NCBI GenBank assembly: GCA_947383835.1
Contig: CANDEV010000010.1
Coordinates: 1-64,000, forward strand
Direction of reading: 5' to 3'
DNA from: an uncultured Clostridia bacterium
Lineage (GTDB): Bacteria; Bacillota; Clostridia; Oscillospirales; Ruminococcaceae
DNA length: 64,000 nucleotides
Shown: one piece after another, positions 19,037 through 27,419 of the stretch
How the letters are laid out: every line of letters starts with the position of its first letter
How positions within the stretch are numbered: the stretch's first letter is position 1
Translations under genes and position numbers: made by a program
Notes under the pieces: model-generated
Told to the model about the DNA's origin: nothing
Seen by the model: the letters and a program-made list of their open reading frames with translations, nothing else
The model's database searches: none

Positions 19037-20692
19037 TTATGCGTTTCTGATCTGTGAAAGTATAGTGCTGCTATTCTTTCTGTCGTTGGGGTCGGAGTAA
19101 TATCTGATAGCCTTTTCCGCGCCGGTCATGTTGGACAGTGAACCGGGTGCGCCGTTTCTTGTGCATATCTGATCGAGAGTGTATTTTCCGCTGGTATAAA
19201 GCCATGTTGACTTGCCGCTTTTGAGCAGTATCTCAACTCTCTGGGTACCGTCCTCAAACGTTACCACCTCGCCAAGCTGACCAACGCCGCTATAGCCTAC
19301 CTCGGTAACTCCTCTGCCGCTTGCTGTGCGGGAAATAACAGGACCTGTGAGTATTCTTGAAGTGATCTCATGATTGTGTATCTGGCTGATATCGTACATT
19401 CTTGTTCCCAGCTCGTCTGCAAGAGCAGCCTCCTCGGGGTACTTTTCAACAGAAATTCTGTGAGGTATGCCGTCGCCCTTAGCTATTCCCTTGGCAGCCG
19501 TAACTCCTCTGAGCTTTCCGCTTGCCGTGTAGAAGCCTGCGTCCGTTACTGTTGAAGTCGTTGCCGCAGAACTGTCGTCTCTGATAACCTCTGTGTAGTT
19601 GTCGTCAACAAGAGTACCTGTTCCCGTAACACGGTTGTATTCGCTTATGCTGACATTGCCAACGCCGCTTGCGGAATCACCGTTCGCATATGCTGTAACT
19701 CCGTCAACTGACGACAAAACAAGGTCTCCCATATCTCCCGAAGCCGAAGCCGCAAATTCGGGAACCTGAACATAAGCCGTTTTCATGATCTCTTCAAGAT
19801 TAAAATCATCAACTGACTGTTCCGCAGCCGCATTTACTGATTTTACATTATCTATCCTGTCAAGCTCTTTCATAAGAAGATCGGTCAAAGCCTCTGCGCT
19901 TGCCGCGTAAGAAGCAGCCGTGCTTTCGTTTACCTGTCCGTTTTCAATGGCATAGTCAGCGTTCGGATCGTCCGTCTTGTTTTCCTCTGTATTGCCTGCG
20001 CCGCTTGTCTCACCGCTGTTTTCAGAGCCTTCAACGCCTTCGGTCTCGCCGCCTTCTCCTTCTGTGCCCTCTGTCTTGTCCTCGGTCTTATCATCATCGT
20101 CCTTTGGTTCAACTACCTCAAGCTGACTTGCAAGGTATGTCTTGTCGCCGACAGAAACGTGCGCCTGACCGTTTACAAATACAACTGCCGTAACAACAGC
20201 CGTGGCAGCGTCTTCGCCCGAGCCCTTGAGCTTAACTGTCTTACCCACAAGATCCTTTGCTTCCTTATACATATCCATGCTGACAATGTCGGTGATCTCG
20301 CTTGTTTTGAAGCTCTGACCGTCAATTATAATAGATACCTCGCCGTTTTCAACATTGATAGAATCCACAAGACCTGTGTGATAATATCTTCCGTCGCTTA
20401 CCGTAACAGCCTTGCCCACCAAAGATGCGCCGTAGCTGATAGCCGACTGCTGGGTCATATCCTTGATACCCTCCAGCATTGAATACTGTGCCATCTGATT
20501 AAGCAGATCAGCGTCGCTCATAGGATCGTTAAAGTCCTGATTGCTCATCTGTGCAACCAAAAGCTTAAGATAACCGTCAAAGTCCAGGGAACCGTTATTA
20601 AAGCCCTCGTCCTGATCCTTTGTCTCCACAAGTCCGCCCGAATACTTACTGTTTACACCCGAAGCGGCAGGAAGATCTAAGCTGTAGTCCAT
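19037..20692 (-). CDS. flgD: Flagellar hook-capping protein FlgD with large C-terminal extension
   Basis: Cap at the tip of the growing hook. The N terminus has the FlgD signature DGYLKLLVAQMSNQDFNDPM and FlgD-type beta domains follow to about residue 195 (YLASQLEVV). The protein then continues far beyond the usual length of 150-280: an acidic Asp/Glu/Gly/Thr linker (about 196-250) and a further 300 residues of unknown fold. Its ATG lies inside the fliK 3' end (16-nt overlap). The extension has no family that I recognise; it might interact with the hook or be surface exposed. Confidence 0.9.
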   Translation of the reverse strand: MDYSLDLPAASGVNSKYSGGLVETKDQDEGFNNGSLDFDGYLKLLVAQMSNQDFNDPMSDADLLNQMAQYSMLEGIKDMTQQSAISYGASLVGKAVTVSDGRYYHTGLVDSINVENGEVSIIIDGQSFKTSEITDIVSMDMYKEAKDLVGKTVKLKGSGEDAATAVVTAVVFVNGQAHVSVGDKTYLASQLEVVEPKDDDDKTEDKTEGTEGEGGETEGVEGSENSGETSGAGNTEENKTDDPNADYAIENGQVNESTAASYAASAEALTDLLMKELDRIDNVKSVNAAAEQSVDDFNLEEIMKTAYVQVPEFAASASGDMGDLVLSSVDGVTAYANGDSASGVGNVSISEYNRVTGTGTLVDDNYTEVIRDDSSAATTSTVTDAGFYTASGKLRGVTAAKGIAKGDGIPHRISVEKYPEEAALADELGTRMYDISQIHNHEITSRILTGPVISRTASGRGVTEVGYSGVGQLGEVVTFEDGTQRVEILLKSGKSTWLYTSGKYTLDQICTRNGAPGSLSNMTGAEKAIRYYSDPNDRKNSSTILSQIRNA

Positions 20693-22242
20693 AATCTTGC
20701 CTCCCTTATAATTTCAATATTTTCCGTCATATCCTCTCCGTCGGTCTCCTCAACGCCTGTCACGCCCTCTGCTCTGTATGAGCCTCTGCCGTCCTGCTCT
20801 GAGAAGCCGCCGAAATTACGCGCAAAGCTGAAGCCCTGATCTGTAAAATTAAGACCCATTTGCTCCGCCGCGTTGCTCGGATCTACAACGTCCACGTTCT
20901 TTACCTGAACGTCCCTGTTCTGCAAGCTGCCTCCAAGGTCTGCCGCACGTTCTGCCATAAGCTTTCCTACCTCGTCGTACTGAGCGGAAAGAAGAACCGA
21001 TACCGCGCCGTTTTCCTTAATAAGCTTGACAGCGACCTGACCGAGATTTTCCGGCTTGAGAACCATAATAAGCTCCTCCGTGCCGTTATCCTCCTTCATG
21101 TCAAAAAGTCGCTCCGAGATCTTTTCGGTGATCTGGCTTTCAATAGGCTCCGCGGGAATCTCCGCGCTCTCCTTCACCTCGGGAACATTGTTCACGATCT
21201 GAACGGTTTCCGGAACTATAGCCGCCGCAGCCGCTTCACCGTTTATTGCCTTTAACTGATCCGCCGCATTGTTGATCTTGACCGCCGCAAAGCTTACATT
21301 AAACGTCTCGGGAAGACTGTAGCTCTGCTCCGTCTCCTGCTTGCCTGACTTTACCGCCGCCGTGATCTCCTCAAAAAGCCGCTCCATTTTTGGAACGTCC
21401 TCGGGACTTGCCTCTGCAACGATCTCCTTAGCCGCAGTGAGAACCTCCGCCGCCGACTCTATCGCCTGCTCCTTAACGGGAGTAAGGACATAATCAAGGT
21501 CGGTGTCCGCAGGAATGTCAAGCAGTGCCGCAAGCGCGTCCGCCGCTGTGTTTTCATCTGGCTCGTCGTCCTCCGCCGAATAAATCTTTTGGACGATCTT
21601 ATTCAGCTTGGAAATTATCTCGTCGATAGGCGAAACAAATGCCTCATCCTCGGAAATGTCAACCATTACCCAGCCCGTGTCGGTATCGTCCTCCGCAGCT
21701 TCAAGGTCGGACTTCAGCGCAGCGCCTATCTGACTTAACATCTCAGTTCCCGTAAGGAAAAGATCGTAGTCGTCGGTGTAAAGCTTATAGCCCTCGCCCA
21801 TAAACGCGAACATATCGGTTTTCTTTTTCCTGCTGCCGCCTTCGCCCATAACAGCGTTAAGCACAGCCTTTGCAAGAATTTTCATTCCCTTTAATGTTCC
21901 GTCGTCCTCTGCTGCTTCAAGCTGCTCAAAAATAACGTCTAACGCTGATTTTGAGGAAGCTTCCTCGGCAGCCTCGAGAGATAAGTCTCCAACGCCTCCG
22001 GCGTTTTCCGCGGGAAGATTTAAGTCCGCCGCCTGACTGTCCTGTACAGCAGCATTGTCCTGAACCTCCTGTTCCGAACCTGTCTGAACAGTCTGTCCGG
22101 ACTGTGCCGACTGTGCCGACTGTGCCGCAAGCACATTTGAAAAGCTTTCGCCGCCCTCGGGTACAGCCTCCATGCCGCCCGAAACGTCCGCCGCAGCCGC
22201 AGCCACCGCCGCCTGCAAGCCAAGCATAACCGTATTATCCAT
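20677..22242 (-). CDS. fliK: Flagellar hook-length control protein FliK
   Basis: Secreted molecular ruler that also triggers the FlhB substrate switch. The 521 residues have a low-complexity N terminus with a short SAQ repeat, an acidic Ala-rich middle, and a conserved C-terminal hook-control domain with LIMVLKPENLGQVAVKLI and VSVLLSAQYDEVGKLM. It is long compared with many FliK proteins, consistent with its ruler role, but length is highly variable in the family. It is coupled to flgD by overlap. Confidence 0.92.
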   Translation of the reverse strand: MDNTVMLGLQAAVAAAAADVSGGMEAVPEGGESFSNVLAAQSAQSAQSGQTVQTGSEQEVQDNAAVQDSQAADLNLPAENAGGVGDLSLEAAEEASSKSALDVIFEQLEAAEDDGTLKGMKILAKAVLNAVMGEGGSRKKKTDMFAFMGEGYKLYTDDYDLFLTGTEMLSQIGAALKSDLEAAEDDTDTGWVMVDISEDEAFVSPIDEIISKLNKIVQKIYSAEDDEPDENTAADALAALLDIPADTDLDYVLTPVKEQAIESAAEVLTAAKEIVAEASPEDVPKMERLFEEITAAVKSGKQETEQSYSLPETFNVSFAAVKINNAADQLKAINGEAAAAAIVPETVQIVNNVPEVKESAEIPAEPIESQITEKISERLFDMKEDNGTEELIMVLKPENLGQVAVKLIKENGAVSVLLSAQYDEVGKLMAERAADLGGSLQNRDVQVKNVDVVDPSNAAEQMGLNFTDQGFSFARNFGGFSEQDGRGSYRAEGVTGVEETDGEDMTENIEIIREARLWTTA

Positions 22243-22342
22243 GGTATTTCCCTCCTTTCATAAATAATATATATTTAAAGCCGTTAAGCCTTAAACCGAA
22301 ATAAGTATGAAATTTGCCGAAAAATGCGCCATGCGTGACCGT

Positions 22343-22783
22343 TCACGCTCTGTATGTGCTGTTCACCACATACTCGGAAATAAACTGCTCCTCGGCTTTC
22401 GCCGCCATAAAATTATATTCTTCAAGCTGTTTGTCCTCTAATTTTTCCAGCGAGGACACCTCTTTTGTAGCTTCAATAACAACATTAAGCTGTCTCTGTA
22501 CCTTTTCCTCCATAGCCGCGATCGAGCGTTCCAGCTCCTTTATCTGCTGTGAAAGGGACTGATGATACCCCTTGAACGTGGTTATCTGCATTACCGTCAT
22601 GCCCCGCGAGGACTTCATTATATACTCCTCGTTGGACTGCTTCAGCTTTTGTTCAAGGGCGTACTTGTCGTCCATATACTGCTGCTGCTGACGGCGCAGA
22701 TGTGCAAGGCTGTTTTTTTCCCTGTCAAGCACCTGCTGCTTATAGCCTTTTAGCTTGTTTAAAGAAAATTCAAACCTTTTCAA
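22343..22783 (-). CDS. fliJ: Flagellar export chaperone FliJ
   Basis: Coiled-coil protein that sits in the FliI ATPase ring and couples it to the export gate. The 146 residues are almost entirely charged helix (two long coiled-coil arms about 10-85 and 90-130) with the FliJ start KRFEFSLNKLKGYKQQVLDRE. It begins with TTG at 22783, with GGAGG about 8 nt upstream. It is normally directly next to fliI; here a secreted LRR protein gene is inserted between them. Confidence 0.9.
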   Translation of the reverse strand: MKRFEFSLNKLKGYKQQVLDREKNSLAHLRRQQQQYMDDKYALEQKLKQSNEEYIMKSSRGMTVMQITTFKGYHQSLSQQIKELERSIAAMEEKVQRQLNVVIEATKEVSSLEKLEDKQLEEYNFMAAKAEEQFISEYVVNSTYRA

Positions 22784-22848
22784 GCTTTAGTCCTCCATGT
22801 TAGAAGTTAGAGATCAGAGGGTAGAGGTTAGAAGCCGTTACCCTTATT

Positions 22849-23733
22849 TTATTTTTTGACCTTTACATTGCTGTCACAGTTCACCTTAATATTTTTATCA
22901 CAATTTCTCACATCAAGCTCTGTAAGCTTGTTTTCCTCGCAGTCAAGGACGCTAAGCCCGATATTGCTGCTTACGTCAAGCGTTGTTAAGTCATTTCCCG
23001 CACAGCCAAGAAGATAAAGCTTAATATTTTTGCTCACATCAAGCTCTGTGAATTTGTTTCCTCCGCATTCAAGCCAATAAAGTTTTGTGTTTTCGCTCAC
23101 GTCAAGCTCTGTAAGCTTATTTTTTGAACAGCTGAGAAATTCAAGCTTTGTATTTTTGCTAACGTCAAGTGTTGCAATCTCGTTTGACATACATTCAAAT
23201 GATTTAAGAACGGCATTTCTGCTCACATCAATCGCCGTAAGCTTATTGCTGTTGCAGCTAATCGTTTCAAGCTTTGTATTTTTGCTCACATCAAGACTTG
23301 ACAATTCGTTCATGGAACAATCAAGTGTTTCAAGCATTGTGTTTTGGCTTATGTTAAGCCTTGATATTTTATTTTCGCCGCAGCAAAGTTCTTTCAGTTT
23401 GGTATTTTTGCTGATATTAAGCTTTGTAAGCAAGTTCCCCGAACAGTCAAGTTTTTCGAGATTTTGAAAATAGCCCACGCCCGAAATGGAGACTATCATT
23501 TTATCATATTCGGGATACCAAAGTCTAATCTCGGTAACAGCATCCCTTTCCTTTTGAGAAAGCGACCCGTTCCCGTCGGCGTCAAACTGCTTGACGTACT
23601 CGCGGAAATTCTCATCGGGGAAGTACTTTTCATTTATCGGGACTCTCGTCCCCGCCGCAAAAGCCGTCACACTCAAAGCCACAGCCGAAATTACCGCAGC
23701 AGCAGCGGCTGCGACCGCCTTTTTAACGTTCAT
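22849..23733 (-). CDS. Secreted leucine-rich-repeat protein with EF-hand-like motif, inside the flagellar operon
   Basis: 294 residues: signal peptide (about 1-26, ending SVTAFA), a segment with an EF-hand-like calcium loop DADGNGSLSQKE (about 50-61), then about nine LRR units of roughly 20 residues with the pattern LDVSKNTKLExLxCxxNKLT, including a conserved Cys per repeat, ending in a basic tail. No anchor is seen, so it should be secreted or held by charge. Its AAAGGGAGGG ribosome site lies across the fliI stop (14-nt gap), so it is co-translated with the export ATPase. Such LRR proteins often act in adhesion or surface binding; the role here is unknown. Confidence 0.85.
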   Translation of the reverse strand: MNVKKAVAAAAAAVISAVALSVTAFAAGTRVPINEKYFPDENFREYVKQFDADGNGSLSQKERDAVTEIRLWYPEYDKMIVSISGVGYFQNLEKLDCSGNLLTKLNISKNTKLKELCCGENKISRLNISQNTMLETLDCSMNELSSLDVSKNTKLETISCNSNKLTAIDVSRNAVLKSFECMSNEIATLDVSKNTKLEFLSCSKNKLTELDVSENTKLYWLECGGNKFTELDVSKNIKLYLLGCAGNDLTTLDVSSNIGLSVLDCEENKLTELDVRNCDKNIKVNCDSNVKVKK

Positions 23734-23747
23734 GAAATTCCCTCCCT

Positions 23748-25067
23748 TTACTTCACCGCGTTCTTCATCATCTGAACAGTCTCTTCATAGGAGAACGCCT
23801 CGTCCGTAGCCTGCTGAAGAAAACCGTTTATCTTGTCTATTTTCCGTAAAGCCTCGTCCAGCGCAGGGTTTGTGCCCTTTTTGTACGCGCCTATCGAAAC
23901 AAGGTCTAAATTCGCGTAATAAATCGAAAGAAGATTTCTCATCTTTGAAGCCGCGTCCCGCTGATCCTTGTCGGCGATCTCCGACATAAGACGGGAGACT
24001 GACTCCAGTACCTCAATGGCGGGGTAATGATTTCTCGCCGCCACCTTTCTTGAAAGAATGATATGTCCGTCAATAATTCCGCGGACAGTATCCGAAATAG
24101 GCTCGTTGGTGTCGTCGCCCTCAACGAGGACAGTGTAAATTCCCGTAATGGAACCGTTTTCAAAATTTCCCGCCCGCTCCAGAAGCTTAGGCATTGCCGT
24201 GTAAATGGACGGCGTATATCCTCTTGCTATGGGGGCCTCTCCTGTTGCAAGCCCTATCTCACGCTGCGCCATGGCAAATCTTGTCAGCGAGTCCATCATC
24301 AGCAGGACGTTTTTGCCCTGATCCTTAAAATATTCCGCAATAGCCGTCGCCGTCATAGGGCAGCGGTTTCTCATCATAGCGGGCTGATCGGAGGTGGCGA
24401 CTACCAGCACGGAACGCGCCATTCCCTTTTCGCCCAAGTCCCTCTCGATAAATTCAAGTACCTCACGTCCACGCTCACCAACAAGGGCGATAACGTTTAT
24501 GTCAGCCTGGACTTCCCGCGCTATCATGCCCAAAAGCGTTGATTTACCAACGCCCGAGCCTGCAAAAATGCCCATACGCTGACCCCTGCCTATAGTGAGC
24601 AAACCGTCGATAGCCTTTACCCCGAACGGGATTATCTCGTCGATACGGGGTCTCGTCAGCGGATTGACAGGCTCTCCGGCAATGGAGTAGCGGTCTGTGG
24701 TGCGGATAGGCTCGCCGCCGTCGATCGGCTGACCGATAGCGTTGATTATCCTGCCCACAAGCGCGTCGCCGACGCCGACCTGGAGCTGTCTGCCCGTGTT
24801 GTCAACGATAGACCCGGGACCGATACCCTCAATATCTGTGTACGGCATAAGCATGACCTTGCCGTTATTGAAGCCTACGACCTCGCCGTAAATAAAGGAC
24901 TGGGAGGTCCTGCCTGCCTCGCCCTTTCGGTATATCCTGCAAACGTCCCCGATATTAGCCTCGGGACCCGAAGCCTCTATGGTCATACCTATTATTTTTT
25001 CGATTTTTCCCTCGTATCTTAAAAAGTCCGCCTGTCTGACAGCATTTCTAACGGCTGAAAAATTCAT
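23748..25067 (-). CDS. fliI: Flagellar type III export ATPase FliI
   Basis: Cytoplasmic hexameric ATPase that energises protein export, related to the F1 beta subunit. About 439 residues with Walker A (FAGSGVGKSTLLG), the catalytic-glutamate region (VGERGREVLEF), Walker B (VLLMMDSLTRFAMAQRE) and the export-ATPase block GYTPSIYTAMPKLLERAG. ATG 25067 is chosen: GGAG is 6 nt upstream, and the TTG four codons earlier overlaps that site. FliH (its regulator) is encoded directly upstream. Confidence 0.96.
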   Translation of the reverse strand: MNFSAVRNAVRQADFLRYEGKIEKIIGMTIEASGPEANIGDVCRIYRKGEAGRTSQSFIYGEVVGFNNGKVMLMPYTDIEGIGPGSIVDNTGRQLQVGVGDALVGRIINAIGQPIDGGEPIRTTDRYSIAGEPVNPLTRPRIDEIIPFGVKAIDGLLTIGRGQRMGIFAGSGVGKSTLLGMIAREVQADINVIALVGERGREVLEFIERDLGEKGMARSVLVVATSDQPAMMRNRCPMTATAIAEYFKDQGKNVLLMMDSLTRFAMAQREIGLATGEAPIARGYTPSIYTAMPKLLERAGNFENGSITGIYTVLVEGDDTNEPISDTVRGIIDGHIILSRKVAARNHYPAIEVLESVSRLMSEIADKDQRDAASKMRNLLSIYYANLDLVSIGAYKKGTNPALDEALRKIDKINGFLQQATDEAFSYEETVQMMKNAVK

Positions 25068-25100
25068 AAGCTTCTCCAAATTTACGGTAAAAAAATCCTT

Positions 25101-26408
25101 TTATTCTTCAGACTTTTTTGCTCTTTTTTTAGTACCCTTTTTAGTTTCGGCAGTTTCCGCCTCGGGAACAGCCTCGCTCACTGCGGACACAAAATCGTCC
25201 GCCGAATTGTCCGCAAAGCCGTCAAATCCTATCTGCTCAACAGCTTCCTCCGGCTTCTGCGCTTCGGGAGCTTCCTCAGCCTTAACAGTCTCGGGAATTT
25301 CCTCCGCGGCAGTATTTTCAGCAGCCGCACTCTCAGCCATAATATCAGAAAGAACGTCCGCAAACGGCTCATCTATCGCAAGTTCATCTAAGGTGACCTC
25401 ATGTTCGGGTTCGGCAGCCGCTTCTACGGCAGGAATTTCCGCCGTGTTTTCGGGAATTTCGGAGATTTCAGGAATTTCGGCAATTCCGCCGATATCCTGC
25501 TCAACCTCATTCGTCATATCAGCCGCAAAGTCCGCGTCACCCTCGCTCATTTCACCGCGGGTGTTGTTAAGGATCTCCTTAAGAAAATCAAGCTGGGTCG
25601 GAATGCTTGCGTCCACGATCTCCGAACCGTTGTCGAGGACGATAGTCCCTTCCTCGGCGTCATTGTCAAAAACTATCTCAATATCAGAAATAAACGGAAT
25701 TATCTTGTTTATAAGCTTCTCATCGGTCTTGAACCGTTCCGTCATGTCCTCTTCGCTGAGAATTATCTTTATGTAATCCGAATTGCGGAAGTTCTTAGCC
25801 GCGTCCGCAATAATACTGTCAATATCCTCCGGAGCGACCTTAAGCTCGGCATGGACTACCTTTTTAGCCACGTCGAAAACGGTGTCTCTCAATTCGTCCT
25901 CATTTGCGATATAGTACGCTTCTTTTCGGGCGTTTATCTCCGACAAAAGAGTTCCTGCCGCGTCGATGTACTTTTTATACTTGTCAAGAGCTTCCGCTCT
26001 GCCCTCGGCTTTACCCTCGGCAAAGCCCTCCCGCTGTCCCTCCTGACGGGCGATCTCCTTTATTTTTACGCACTCGTTGTTCGCCTTGTCGATCACCGCC
26101 ATAGTAGTAGCCTTTGCGTCGGCGGTTATCTCGTTCGCCTCTCTTTTGGCGCTCTCGATAATTTTAATTCTTTCCCTCTCCAAAGCTGCGCTTCTGTCGT
26201 CAAGTATATGAGCTACTCTCGCGTCCACCTCTTCCTGAATACGGCGTTCACGCTCCGCTCTTTCCTCGTCCTCTCTTCTGCGCTGCTCCTCGGGAGAGAT
26301 CACTTCGCCTGTTTCCTCATCCTCCGTAGGTATAAACACCCTGTTGTCAATGAGCACAGGCTCGGCATTTCCATAAACGGGTCCAAGACCCCTGACGATC
26401 TTAAGCAA
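25101..26408 (-). CDS. fliH: Flagellar assembly protein FliH with long acidic C-terminal tail
   Basis: Regulator that binds FliI and delivers it to the C ring. It has 435 residues against the usual 220-290. Residues about 40-90 form a charged coiled coil, about 100-270 are the FliH/V-ATPase E-like region (EGFAEGKAEGRAEALDKYKK, AKKVVHAELKVAPEDID), and about 280-435 are an Ala/Glu/Pro-rich acidic tail ending in a Lys cluster (KKGTKKRAKKSEE). It starts with TTG inside the fliG 3' end (8-nt overlap) with GAGG 9 nt upstream. The tail is not typical of the family. Confidence 0.88.
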   Translation of the reverse strand: MLKIVRGLGPVYGNAEPVLIDNRVFIPTEDEETGEVISPEEQRRREDEERAERERRIQEEVDARVAHILDDRSAALERERIKIIESAKREANEITADAKATTMAVIDKANNECVKIKEIARQEGQREGFAEGKAEGRAEALDKYKKYIDAAGTLLSEINARKEAYYIANEDELRDTVFDVAKKVVHAELKVAPEDIDSIIADAAKNFRNSDYIKIILSEEDMTERFKTDEKLINKIIPFISDIEIVFDNDAEEGTIVLDNGSEIVDASIPTQLDFLKEILNNTRGEMSEGDADFAADMTNEVEQDIGGIAEIPEISEIPENTAEIPAVEAAAEPEHEVTLDELAIDEPFADVLSDIMAESAAAENTAAEEIPETVKAEEAPEAQKPEEAVEQIGFDGFADNSADDFVSAVSEAVPEAETAETKKGTKKRAKKSEE

Positions 26409-27417
26409 TTATCTCGTCCTCTCCGCTCTTTCCTATTACAAGTTCGCCTTCTTCTTCCAAATGACGGATAATACCCACAATTCTCTGCTGAGCCTCGTCA
26501 ACGTCACGCATACGAACGTTGTGCAGGTACTCGATCTCCTGCTGTATAGACTCCTGCATTCTCTGCGGCATATTTGCATAAAGGGTAGCTGCGACCTCGG
26601 CGTTCGAGCCTTTGATAGCAACAGCCAGATCCTTTGCCTCCACGTCTCTGATAAAACGCTGTATCGACATGGAATCCAATGTGAGGATATCCTCGAAAAC
26701 GAACATTTTCTTTTTGATCTCGTCCACCAGTGCAGGGTCTTTTGCAGACAGCTCGTCGAAGATAAACTTCTCCGTTCCGCGGTCTACCTTGTTCAAGATG
26801 TCCGCAACGTAGTTTACGCCGCCAACCTCGGTAAGATCCATGGAAACCACTGCCGCAAATCTTCTCTCCAGCGTGGACTCGACAGCCTTGATAGTCTCCG
26901 GCGAAGCGGATTCCATCTTGGCGATCCTTTCAACGACCTCCGCGCGTTTTTCCTTAGGCAATTCCTGCAGGACCTTTGAAGCCTGCTCCGAATTTACATA
27001 GGAAAGAACCAGCGCGATAGTCTGCGGGTGCTCGCTCTGAATAATGGCAAGCAGGTTCTTGTAGTCCGACTTTCTGATGAACTCGAAGGACTTGGACTGC
27101 ATCGACTTCGATACTCTGTCCATAAGCTTCTGCGCCATTTCCGGACCGTAAGCTTTTTCCAGTACGGAACGGGCGTAGTCCAGACCGCCCTCGGTGATAA
27201 CCTTCTGCGTCAGACAAAGCTCGTAGAACTCGTTAAGGACTGCGTCCACCTTGTCTATCTCTATATACGGCATACTCGACACTTCAAAGGTCAGCTTCTC
27301 AACATCGTCCTCGCTGAGCCGCTTGTAGACCTCCGAAGCATTTTCAGCTCCTATGGAGGTCACAACTATTGCCGCCTTTTGCAGGGAGGTAAGCTCCAAT
27401 TCTTCAACTTCCGGCAT
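26401..27417 (-). CDS. fliG: Flagellar motor switch protein FliG
   Basis: C-ring protein that contacts the MotA stator and generates torque. The 338 residues show three armadillo-like domains, the middle-domain EHPQTIALVLSYV motif, and the C-terminal charged torque helix (SMQRFIRDVEAKDLAVAIKG region). Its ribosome site lies over the fliF stop codon. Order fliF-fliG-fliH-fliI is standard. Confidence 0.97.
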   Translation of the reverse strand: MPEVEELELTSLQKAAIVVTSIGAENASEVYKRLSEDDVEKLTFEVSSMPYIEIDKVDAVLNEFYELCLTQKVITEGGLDYARSVLEKAYGPEMAQKLMDRVSKSMQSKSFEFIRKSDYKNLLAIIQSEHPQTIALVLSYVNSEQASKVLQELPKEKRAEVVERIAKMESASPETIKAVESTLERRFAAVVSMDLTEVGGVNYVADILNKVDRGTEKFIFDELSAKDPALVDEIKKKMFVFEDILTLDSMSIQRFIRDVEAKDLAVAIKGSNAEVAATLYANMPQRMQESIQQEIEYLHNVRMRDVDEAQQRIVGIIRHLEEEGELVIGKSGEDEIIA

Positions 27418-27419
27418 AA

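Noticed and set aside
22784..22848. Repetitive GTTAGAAGTTAGAG sequence before fliJ considered as another copy of the AAGAAGCAAGA motif
   Set aside because: Only a general A/G-rich resemblance; it does not contain the core motif and shows no hairpin.
25401..26471. Long plus-strand open frame (356 codons) across fliH
   Set aside because: It is wholly antisense to the fliH coding region, has no family resemblance and no good ribosome site; the Ala/Glu-rich fliH sequence leaves the opposite strand open by chance.
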